Assembly: GCA_015227615.1 (NCBI GenBank)
Contig: JAALGZ010000030.1
Span: 1 to 64,000, forward strand
Source: Labyrinthula sp. Ha
Lineage: Eukaryota > Sar > Bigyra > Labyrinthulida > Labyrinthulaceae
DNA: 64,000 bases
Direction: 5' to 3'
The translations under genes and the position numbers were made by a program. Of this stretch, positions 54,701-64,000 are shown in pieces. The notes beneath the pieces are model-generated. The model worked only from the letters and a program-made list of their open reading frames with translations. It had not been told where the DNA came from and did not search any database. Within the stretch, counting starts at the first letter, position 1. Each line of letters opens with the position of its first letter.

Positions 54701-56008
54701 TTAAAGCAGCATTTTTGCATATTCAAACAATTCTAGATCAAACTTACATATCTCGCTCAACTTCGTTTTTACATTCTCATCCAGTTCATTCAAATCTAAC
54801 CTCGATTTTCCTTTTTTCTCAGTTCCAAGTTCACCAATTTTCATATTTCCAAAATAAACAGGTAAAAAACTTTTCAACTTATCCAAGGATTTTTTAAGCA
54901 ATACCTGCTCTTTATCAATTTCATCCACTATACCAACAAATAGCATCTTCTTTAGATTCTCTTTAGCAGTCTCCAAACTCTTTTCATTCACTGGTCTTAT
55001 ACAAACTTCTAAATTCAATCCACAAAACATTTCAGTTTGCAAATTACACCATCTTTGCAGTTCATTTTTTTCTGAACAATCTTGGTCTAAAACACAATCC
55101 ACAAAACTTTCATTCCCATTTACTTTAACAAACCTTCTTCTCCAATCAGAATTTCTAGCTTTTTGTCTGTCATAATTATACTGAGAATGCAATCTATAAA
55201 CTGGATGTCTTAAAAATGTCATCTCTTCTATTTTTTCCAAATCTGCTGAATTAACTTTAGGAAAAATATCATTTGCTTGAAGCCAATTTAAGTGAAAAAT
55301 ATGTCCATTAAAAAAATGCCTGTCAAAAAAATTAGCACTTGTTGGGAACAAAACTTTTCTAGCAATAGATTTATAAAAATTAAATCGTTTTTGCATATTA
55401 TATCCTTCATTTTGCTCTTTCGAATATCCCGAGTTTTGATTATTATCAAATGATGGAATATTATCAGTTAAAGGTTTAAAAAAAGAAGCAAATTGGAAGA
55501 GGTTTTTCTCTATGAAGGAATCAGAAGATTCAATTTCTTTTTTATTTATCAAAAAAAGTTCCTCTGTATTAATTTTTGGAACTACATCTGTCCATTCTGG
55601 AAAAGAAAACTTTTGTACAGCTTTTTGTTTAAGAGCAGAATGAAAAAGTTCAATCAAGGAAGTTGATCCGGTTTTGGGAACTCTCAAGTATATTAGCTTT
55701 GGTGTATCAAATGGTCCATCAGACCTTGAAAGAGTTTTGTTTATTTCACATGTTCCAATACATTCTTCAATGAAGTAACCATAATTTCGCATTACACTTT
55801 TTCGCAATATCACGTTTAATAAGAAGATAAGAGTTAATGAAACACCAAGTGATATCATAATACACTTATTAGAAATAGTTTTACGCTTTGGATCTAATGC
55901 TACCTCATCTGGAGAAGAATTCTGTCCTGGTTTTTCCTTTTGATTCCTTTTCTTGCTCTTACCTTTTCTCTGTCTCATTTCTCTTGTTGTACTTTTCAGT
56001 AATGCCAT
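54701..56008 (-). CDS. Sulfotransferase family 2 (2-O-sulfotransferase-like), Golgi type II protein
   Basis: 435 residues from ATG 56008. A basic cytosolic tail is followed by a membrane anchor at about residues 49-68 (CIMISLGVSLTLIFLLNVIL) and a luminal domain. PAPS-binding landmarks are clear: the 5'-phosphosulfate loop LRVPKTGSTSL at residues 108-118 and the 3'-phosphate motif FLRHPVYRLHSQYNYD at about 265-280, as in heparan sulfate 2-O- and uronyl 2-O-sulfotransferases. NGHIFHLNW at about 234 resembles their GHI/H.. segment. It should transfer sulfate from PAPS to a sugar hydroxyl in the Golgi. The exact acceptor is unknown. It lies 122 bp from the CD2BP2-like start on the same strand. 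With the GT64 enzymes it points to sulfated glycans. Confidence 0.85.
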   Translation of the reverse strand: MALLKSTTREMRQRKGKSKKRNQKEKPGQNSSPDEVALDPKRKTISNKCIMISLGVSLTLIFLLNVILRKSVMRNYGYFIEECIGTCEINKTLSRSDGPFDTPKLIYLRVPKTGSTSLIELFHSALKQKAVQKFSFPEWTDVVPKINTEELFLINKKEIESSDSFIEKNLFQFASFFKPLTDNIPSFDNNQNSGYSKEQNEGYNMQKRFNFYKSIARKVLFPTSANFFDRHFFNGHIFHLNWLQANDIFPKVNSADLEKIEEMTFLRHPVYRLHSQYNYDRQKARNSDWRRRFVKVNGNESFVDCVLDQDCSEKNELQRWCNLQTEMFCGLNLEVCIRPVNEKSLETAKENLKKMLFVGIVDEIDKEQVLLKKSLDKLKSFLPVYFGNMKIGELGTEKKGKSRLDLNELDENVKTKLSEICKFDLELFEYAKMLL

Positions 56009-59000
56009 CCTGAGTTTATAATAAATTCTACAAGAATTAAAGTGATAAAAGAAATCTTATAATTCAAATTAAATGGTTTTGAACGCGTGGATACTAAGTT
56101 AATAACACACTAGATCATCAGAGCTTTCAGTACTTGAAGGATGAAAACAATATGGTCCTGACAACTAGTAGTGTGTGCTTGAAACTTATTTCTAATCAGC
56201 TGATTTTCATAATAATGGTTTGCAAGGTAGATGAGATCTAGCAAACTAATCAATTTTAAGTTTTATCTCATAGTTTCTAATAAAAAGAAAACATGTTGAT
56301 TATAACAATAACATAAAGAATTATACAACATAAATCATTTTACCAGATACCTCCTAACCGAGTATTGTCCAAAACCTTGGGGAAATATATATCCAGTTGA
56401 CAATTAATGAGTAAGAACGACAAAATTACTATTTATCTATTTTTTTTATTTTCTTCAAGAAGTTGGGTTAAAAACAAAACTAATTGGTTCACCTTTCATA
56501 TTGTCCCGCTGTAAGCAAACCATAACAATATCAATAATAAAGCCAATAGTATCAGTTAATTACTTCATGTAATTAACAAAGCAATGATTTTTCCCAGAAA
56601 TTTATTCTTGTTTCAGTACTTTTGGGCTCCCTAATTCCCCGGATACTCAGTGAAAGTGAGTCAAGTACTTGAAAGTGATGGAGGAAAGTATAATACTAAA
56701 AATCTTACATACTTTCAAGTGACTGATTTGTATATTGGTTTTAGTATTGTGCTAGGTTTCTGGGCTTGTCCCTTGAGTTTAGCCAATAGTTCGAATATAA
56801 TTTTCATGATGAATTACCAAAATTTTCCTTAGTTTTTATTTTCTTTAGTTTTGGTGGGTATTATTGGAAACTTTTAACACCACATCTAAAGAATTATACT
56901 AGATATGCGAGGCTGGAATGGCTGAACTTAATATTAGGTCGCAAAGGAGTTTTGCATAATAAAACTGCCCTTAAACTATAATTCATTATTTTCTTGTACT
57001 GCCTTTGTATGAGAAATGTAAATTTCCTTTGTTTTCCAGGAAACTACGTTCAAAATAATATATATTAAGCTTTAAAAATAGAAATTACATGGAAAAAGAT
57101 ATAGTAGCAGAACTTCTATAAATAAGAGTTATAGGTAAATACTCCACCAGAGCCAAAAATTGTTATGAAATCTTTCTAGCTCGTAGGAACTTCATATTCA
57201 AATTATTTCCATTAATACATTGGTGAACTTGTTACCTGATCCTTTTCTAAATACCTACCAGTATAATTATAACTTTTATTTATTATATACAGTCGCATCA
57301 TATCTATCTCGATAGAATTTTAGTCAAGATACAACTTTGAAATAGGTTATAAAAGAATAAATATCATAAACTGAATAATTCAGCTCCAAGCGTTATTTCT
57401 CAGCTGCTTCCCCAATATCTTGTTTACAGCATCTAGGTAGAAAATACTTAAGAGTCGAGAGTTTCCCTCCTATCATTTTCTAAGATATGTATAGCATTTT
57501 TTCATAATATTTACTATTTACTTAATACCACTTTTGAATATACTCTGAGGATATGCATTTAATCAAATTTTCTTTATTTACTAATTAGCATTCATATCTC
57601 TAACATTTGGACAGGAAGAAATCATTCAATTACATTGCGCAGTAATCAAACTTGTCACTGTGGAGTAAAAAAACGTTCTTACATCTAGGACTCTAAATTA
57701 AAGCAATATTGATTAAGATGATGTATTAAGAAGTTATAAATGAAAATTCCCGTTCAAACCATTAATTAAATAAAATGTATGGGGATACAAACTCTTTGTT
57801 TTTAGTACTTGTACTCTTAACACCTGTTATATTAGTTGATTGGTATTACTTAACAGTTAATATAACTGCTTAACCACATTGGCCATGTTCTTTCATAAAT
57901 GTTCCTCCAATTTTCTTAGACTTTGTGATATAAGTACAAAACACTTATTAACGTTAAGTACTGTTATATAGTGTAATGGAGCATTACTAAGTCTTAAGTA
58001 ATTCATAGAATAACCAACCAAAAGGAAAAGTCAAAGACAACTTATTCGACCAACTGGCCCTTGGAACACAGCAATCATAGATATTTCTCTTAGCTGTTAT
58101 CGAAGAATATTAACAAGACGTTCAATTTCATTTGGAAACATATCACAACTTAAAAAAGCTAAAATTTGTTCCAGGATTAGTAAGTAATGAGTTTTAATCT
58201 TATCTGTAATTAATATATTTATATCTTAGTTTTCTTTCATACTTGAAACGCTATTAATATGATTTACTGATATGATTTAAAGTTTTATACTTTGCTGCTA
58301 CTCGATGTTTCCTTATTATTAACTATTGTAAATGCATAGGTACACAGTTTCTCTGTTAGTCATTGCCATCATTCAATGTCTCTGCGTGTGATTAATCTAT
58401 TTGCTCTTCTTTACTGTAAATCTTGTGTTCTTAGCATTCTTATACATATATATATTTCTACTATGTTTTCCTCCCTGCCATTTAATTAATATCAAAGTAT
58501 AAAGCTCTATATATCCACACTCACAAAACACAAAGAATGAACTGAAAGCAATACCAATAAATTATTGCAATCTTATCAACTTTAAGATATATGTCTCACG
58601 AATAAAACTCATAACTTAAATATTTCTGTTATATTTCGAAATTGAAGAACAGGTTTCTTGAAAAGATAATTACCTGGTTACCAAACGTTGTTACATTTTA
58701 ATAAAATCATTCTGAGAAAAAAATCAGATTTAGAAATGTGAATCGCATGAGCATCTCGTATATTTCTCAACCTATTTAACTTGGAATTAGATAAAGTACT
58801 TACTCAACGGTAAATGAGAAATCATGCCCAGTGTTTAATGCACAAATTATCGAAACTAGCATTAATATTCATAACAAAGACATATAAATAAAATAAATGG
58901 CAAGATAAAAGGATTTAATATCCCATTGGGTCCTCAGAATTTTTGCATGGTCCTTTTAAACTTAAAGGGTTTGGTTAGAGTGATATGTGACGATCATTGA

Positions 59001-59449
59001 TACCTTCTACAGAACATACATATAAGAAGGCTTCTCTAAAATATCTTTCTCGATTCATATGAAAATTTTTTCATAATCCCTGGAAATATTCGTTTTTCAT
59101 ACCTGACATTTTAATCATGACTTTGCTAAATAGAACAATTATCCTCATTATGTCCGGGATTTGAGTTTTGCCCTATAGTGTCTAAGATCTAAAATTATAA
59201 GATATAACTAATCAAATGTCAACAAGTATGTATTCGAGCAAATGACTCTAGCATCTGAAATATTTCTATTTATTATTCTTGATGTATAATAAGAGCAAAA
59301 CAATAACTTAAAGTGAAGATTCCGATAAATGAACTTCAAAGAAAAGTATATTAATTTAGATTAGATCTCACAGTTAATTGAAATACTTTACAATAACCTT
59401 CACATTTCAAAATCATAGACCCTCTATCGACAAAAAAAAATTATTCTGA
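56009..59449. other. Long intergenic stretch, no supported gene
   Basis: About 3.4 kb of AT-rich DNA. The one plus-strand frame of note (56650-56832) has no domain and a common composition. No RNA gene or intact element was recognised. Confidence 0.4.
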
Positions 59450-60480
59450 AACTCTGTACCATGCAGAAGCTTTATTACATGGAGAGATGTTTTATTATGC
59501 CTCTGAAGAAACACCTCAAAAACCCAGACCCAGAAACCGGGCTTTGGAGAAGCATCTCGAGTTTCTTATTTGAAGGATTATCTTTTCGCAGCAGAGAAAC
59601 CTGGTTTATTTCAGGTTTACAAGGATTATTTTATGACTTATATTTCACAAGCCTTTTAGGTAAATCAGCTAAGTTTAGAAAGAATCTCCGATTTGAAGAT
59701 TATTATGAATATGAAAAATATGGGACGTTATGTTTTAATGATATTGTTTGGTGATATATTTCCTTTAACTTGCGCTCTCTGGCTATATTATGTGAAAATA
59801 AGTGTTTTCCCAGTGGAAATAAGTTGATTTTATTATTATTCTTATTCTGAACATACCATGGCTTTATTGCTTGGTGAGAAGGTAGGCCTTCTTCTAGCTC
59901 ATCCCCCATGGCCAAAGGGAATGTTGAAGCCCTGAGAGGTATTCGCACTCGATACCCTAAACACAAGGATTACGAGGTAGCGGAGATATGCTTTGAAAAT
60001 ATGAGATCTTATTTTCTAGGAATCTGGATTACTTAATGGATTATATGTAGGACTCTTGGGTATCTGGAAAAGCATCAGGAGGATATAGTTTACATAATTG
60101 ACTAGGTTCAATATACTAAGCTGGGGAGGTTACATACATCCTTGGGCTATTACTTTCAATACATAGTGGAGACGTTGCTAGCCTTTGAGTCAAGAGCAAA
60201 GACATATGGTTTCTTAGACAGGATTTCAAAATTACAGAAGACGGAAATATCATAAGTCGATCGAATTAATGAGGCAGTCAAGGCAGTTGAATTTAATATA
60301 TTTTGCTGATTAATAGAGGGAACACTCCTTAGGTAGGATCTATTGCGAAGTATTACAACTTGTGGAAAGATTGCATTCACTTAAGATTCAAATCTGGTAC
60401 TCGAGCTGGTGAGATGGCTTTTAGTTATGACAGATCGACAAAAAAGAAGAGATACTTACCTGCTAAGCTTGGAGAACCTG
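59450..60480 (+). mobile_element. Decayed fragment of an MT-A70-bearing Ty3-type element (fossil element 3)
   Basis: A remnant of the 3' part of a pol like that at 17351-27149. LWRSISSFLFEGLSFRSRET parallels LWLEISKYVFEGISFVGNPE just before the methyltransferase of element 2. A PPW motif at 59903-59911 and RGIRTRYPKHKDYEVAEI parallel RGIRTRYPKCKDSEVLDI, followed by an LHTSLGYYFQ block near 60130. It is clearly broken, with several breaks, and much older than element 2. Gag, RT and integrase are absent. No LTR was identified; a purine-rich GAAAAGGTGAGGGATG near 60555 resembles the polypurine tract of element 2, so the relic may reach that far. Confidence 0.75.
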
Positions 60481-61140
60481 GATTTGTATTTTTAATCAGT
60501 TATCGATTATTGTAACATTATCAAATAGTAGAGCAATTTTATTCTAAATAGAGAAAAGGTGAGGGATGATGCTTTCAATATTTTGTAAAACCTTTTGATA
60601 AACTAAACCGGCACGATCATAAAGGCAAGAAGACTCCAATTGAGCAAAAACAACCATAGTTGTTATACTAGGGAGTTTTCCATAATCTCCAGAACGGTAG
60701 TTTGAGTTGCACCAAAAAGGATCAGATCCCGTGAATAAACTTTTGCAGGAGAAAAAAGTTTTCCAAATCTTGGTAAATTAGATTTCTGCCATGGAGGCCT
60801 ACAAGAAAAGTCCTTTGGAATTGATTGATGAGAGATACGCGAAGAAGAAAAAGGTGAAAGAATTGCACTTAGGTTAAATTCCCTCTAATAATAATAAAGT
60901 TATGGTTTGCCAGTTGAGGAAGAGTTAGAGAAGGATATATAAAGGTCTTCATGCAGAGAGAAAATGGAAGCAAGAAAAGATTTTATTGGTTCTTGGGAGG
61001 AAATAGTATACACAGAACCTACATAGTTTGGTTGTAGTTGGAAAATAACTCAGAAAAACTTTGTACTGAGAAATGCTATCATCTTTAGTTTCTCAAATTG
61101 GTCTATGTTTACTCTCTCAGTACAAACACTTATACATTGA
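60481..61140. other. Purine-rich region downstream of fossil element 3
   Basis: 660 bp with no supported gene. It is G/A-rich on the plus strand, with a run of Lys/Glu codons near 60800-60880 that does not extend. It may be remnant LTR or flank of the decayed element. Confidence 0.35.
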
Positions 61141-62518
61141 CTATCTACATGTTCGAATGTGAACATTTTCCTTGATGCCATATTGTTCCTTAAAACTTTT
61201 TTCTTCTTCACAAGCTGGGTTTACAGGAGATCCTTCAGTCTCCAGCTCTTCTAAATTTGTAAAATCAGAGAAGTCTATCCCTTCCAAATCTTCAATTGCA
61301 GTATCTGAAATATCCAAACTCCTTAAATCCAGATCCATAATACTTCTTGGTAAGTTCGTTATGTTTTCACATTCGTCCAAATAAAGATCTATATTTTCAC
61401 CAGAAAAATCTGAAAAAGCTTCTTCATGTATAAGAGTTAATTCCTTATTTGCATAAAAATCTATTGTTGTCGAGGCAGAATTGAACTTAAAAACATCCGA
61501 GGATAGAAAATATTTAGGTAAGTACGTTATCGAGTTTCGCCTGAAGTAAAAAGCACCATATGAATAATTAAAACTAATACTAATTTTTTCATCAATTAGC
61601 ATATTACGAAAAAATTCTAAAGTATAGTCATCAAAAATTGAATTAAACATCAAAATTTCTTTAGAGGAGCTTGATATAAATGTCAAGAAATTAATTGTAG
61701 GAATAAAGTTTGAAATATATTCAAAATATAGTTTTCTAGCAGGAAAATACCTTGGATATTGTTTAATTACTGTGGCGTCAAAAACAATACTTTTAATTTT
61801 AACATCCTGGTCATGAAAAATACCAATCTTTGAATCATAAATATATAAGTCAGAACTTGCATTAAACACTTTGTTAAATGTATTCTCAGCTATTACGCCA
61901 ATAAAAACACTTTTGAAAATAATATCGACCGTAAAAATAGGAAGTTCAATGAGATCAAAAGAGTTTATTGAAAGACAGTTTAGTCCTATATCTGAAATTG
62001 TAAGATATGCATAGCCTAAATCTTCATAAACAGTAAATCTAGCATTGTCTTTAACAATAGTCTTAGAAGTTTCTATATCTTCAAAAGCACATCCATTATC
62101 TATTACTTGTCCAACTTTATTATTCTCAGTTATATATTTTGAATTCTGCACAAATATTAAAATAGAAGCAGAAAAAAATATAATTGAAACAAAAGCTCCA
62201 CAAGCAACAATTCCTATCGCTTTTTTAGTACTTCTTGAGAATTGAACTTTTCTTTCATCAAACTGACCACTTAAGTGTTCGACAGCTTCAGCCTCTGTAA
62301 GTATTAAGATCTCATTTTCTTGTAAATTAATTTCTACTTTTTCTCTTTCTTTTTCTTCTCTTATACGTTCTAACATTCCTTCTATCACAAGTTGATCCAC
62401 TAGAAATTAAGAAAACTAATAAACTACTCTGAGCTATTTCATCAGAGATATTCCCTGTACTTTCATTTCTTCCTAATCTTCTGTCTAAATTACTTTCCTT
62501 TTGTTTTAAAGTATTCAT
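61141..62518 (-). CDS. Type II membrane protein with leucine-rich repeats, probably two exons
   Basis: The main frame (61141-62399) has no ATG at its 5' end. An upstream ATG at 62518 (MNTLKQKE) joins it in frame if a 94-nt GTAATT..CTAG intron (62400-62493) is removed, giving 427 residues; other donors (GTACAG, GTAGTT) also keep the frame. If unspliced, translation would start at MLERIREEKE. After a charged N-terminus comes one membrane anchor (ACGAFVSIIFFSASILIFV, near residue 85), then a 320-residue outer domain with repeat-like units. It ends in clear leucine-rich repeats (MDLDLRSLDISDTAIEDLEG, FTNLEELETEGSPVNPAC) and a Cys-containing cap. It resembles surface LRR proteins of protists; ligand unknown. 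Confidence 0.68.
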
Positions 62519-64000
62519 CTTTGATTATGTATGAATTTTTTTACTATTTGTATTTAATGTTAAATAAGGACAAATCCAACTTCCAAAAAAAATGGCCAAT
62601 TTTATTCCGTTAATTAAAAGGTAGTGCCATTCATTTTAATATTCACCCCTTAAGGGTAATAATATGCCGTATCAATTGATTCGTTTACTCAAAAAAAAAG
62701 AAAAGAAAAAATATGAATATCATATTTATAATTTCTTAAAGAAGAACTCTTCCGCGGTAAACTGCTGCTTAGAGTGAGATAACAATATGTTTTAATATTT
62801 TCGAACATTTATGAAACTCGGAATTTTCTCTTCCTGTTTAAGGCCAAAACAAAACAAATTCTGATGACAGCTCATTGATTTAACAATTATTACGACGCAA
62901 AAAGAAATACAAACGATTATGGTACATTAACAAAGATTAGTTCATTTGCTTGTTGATTATTTGGGTAGTTGTAGAATCTTTTTTCTTTGCAAAGAACGTA
63001 AATACATAGGTATCTTGTGCAAAGAATATCGTTAAAAAATATGTCAGCACAAACAAAACCTTTTTTTCTTCAAAGTATTTTATGATATCTATAATGAACA
63101 TAAGATTAATCATCATAACTCATGAAAACAATAGTGCAACTTTCCTACTTAAATGTGTCAGAAAGACGAATCTAATACAATTCTTTTCAGAAAATGAACG
63201 CTCAAATCTTCTTTATTTTATAAAGAGCACCTCTGTTAAAATTTAGATGTTGCTTTCATTATTTTATGAGGGGCGAGCCTAGAAAAGATATGTATTTTCT
63301 TGTAGGAACTCGTATTAATATGACAGAGATTTGTATAATTAAAACCAACCGAATCTTCAAATTTTATTTTTTCTTTTCTAAGTTACTGAAAATTGGTCAT
63401 AGATAAGGTTAGAGTCAAGTTTCTTAATATTTAACATATTAGAAGCTCTGTCGTCACTGTTTCATAGTTGTGTTTACAACCAACTTAAATTGAGCCAAAA
63501 ACTATTGCTGAGATTAATAGGGAAGTTCTTAGATTTCTTTCGAATAAACCTCGGAGGTACCATAAATCATTAATAACTCTGGGTGGTCACCATTTTTCAC
63601 GATGTTTTGTCATTTAGTATCTCCCATTCAGGAATATTTGACATTTAAGGGTATCCCTTTTCAGAGTTTCTGAGATCTTGGAAATAGGATACATTGCTAC
63701 GAAGTCTATGCAGAATACACCAATTCTCAAACAAAGTTGCTTCTAGGTCTAAATTTAGCTGTCATTTCGACTGGTAAGGTCTGTTTGGGCTCTAGACAAG
63801 TATTTTTTGAGGTATTACATGGATTGATGTTTAGAAAAACAGCATTTTAGCCCAATATCGACTTTCCTTAAAAAAAGCATTAAACCTCTTATAAAAAACG
63901 GAAGTTAAGCTATTAGGTCGTGTTTTTTAGTTGTCGAGGGCTTCATAGTGAAATAATTTAGGAGATTATAGCAAAACTGAGTGCATTCGTATTTTCAGAT
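62519..64000. other. Intergenic stretch to window end, one repeat
   Basis: About 1.5 kb of AT-rich DNA. Apart from the dispersed repeat at 62810-62925, no gene or element is supported. Confidence 0.4.
62810..62925 (+). repeat. Dispersed repeat, copy 2
   Basis: Resembles 12715-12825, the interior of the inverted-repeat element at 12550-13525. Shared stretches begin GAAACTCG-AATTTTCTCTTCCTG and continue with gaps. The flanking inverted-repeat ends are not obvious here, so this is an older or partial copy. Confidence 0.5.

Noticed and set aside
1-64000. CRISPR array, rRNA operon or bacterial-type operon
   Set aside because: No spaced direct repeats, no rRNA-like conserved stretches, and the gene content, introns and spacing are eukaryotic.

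Overview
The window is nuclear DNA of an AT-rich eukaryote, most likely a protist and possibly a stramenopile. Host genes have few, short introns (an 89-nt one is clear at 54462-54550). There is a type II membrane protein with PTxxP/PSxxP repeats of the kind common in diatoms, brown algae and oomycetes. Other host genes are general eukaryotic ones: an RGP1-like RAB6-GEF subunit, a CD2BP2/LIN1-like U5 snRNP protein, a glutamate-carboxypeptidase-like M28 peptidase, GT64 (exostosin-type) glycosyltransferases and a 2-O-sulfotransferase-like enzyme. The stramenopile assignment is an inference and rests mainly on the repeats.

Layout. 1-6890 (minus strand) holds most of a Ty3-type LTR retrotransposon that runs off the left edge. 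8.8-9.8 kb has a WW-domain protein. 12.55-13.52 kb is a decayed element with inverted-repeat ends. 14.0-15.1 and 27.4-28.5 kb are two GT64 paralogues, separated by a young LTR retrotransposon at 17351-27149. 28.6-29.29 kb and 35.4-36.08 kb are copies of one segment: a small secreted Cys-rich gene plus the 3' part of the RGP1-like gene, which is complete only in the second copy. 35.7-39.3 kb is a divergent pair, RGP1-like and M28 peptidase, sharing 83 bp of upstream DNA. 43.3-46.2 kb is a large multi-pass membrane protein with a leucine-rich tail. 47.0-49.9 kb has the PT-repeat protein and a leucine-rich protein. 52.7-56.0 kb is a compact minus-strand trio: coiled-coil protein, CD2BP2-like and sulfotransferase. 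59.45-60.48 kb is a decayed retroelement fragment. 61.1-62.5 kb is a type II membrane protein with leucine-rich repeats.

The main discovery candidate is a lineage of chromodomain-bearing Ty3-type retrotransposons whose pol ends in an MT-A70 (METTL3/IME4-type) adenine methyltransferase domain with a DPPW motif, preceded by a SANT/Myb-like domain. Two clearly different families carry this cargo (1-6890 and 17351-27149), and a third decayed copy lies at 59.45-60.48 kb. The 1-6890 family also appears to carry its retropepsin-like domain downstream of the chromodomain, next to the methyltransferase, rather than between gag and RT. A transposon with a chromatin reader, a DNA-binding-like module and an adenine methyltransferase in one polyprotein suggests self-marking of its DNA or RNA. 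That function is inference.

The host genes do not form one pathway. The GT64 enzymes and the 2-O-sulfotransferase-like protein could work together on sulfated glycans in the secretory system, and several others are small secreted or single-pass membrane proteins. Long stretches between gene islands (9.8-12.5, 15.1-17.3, 29.3-35.4, 39.8-43.3, 51.2-52.7, 56.0-59.4 and 62.5-64 kb) show no gene I can support.
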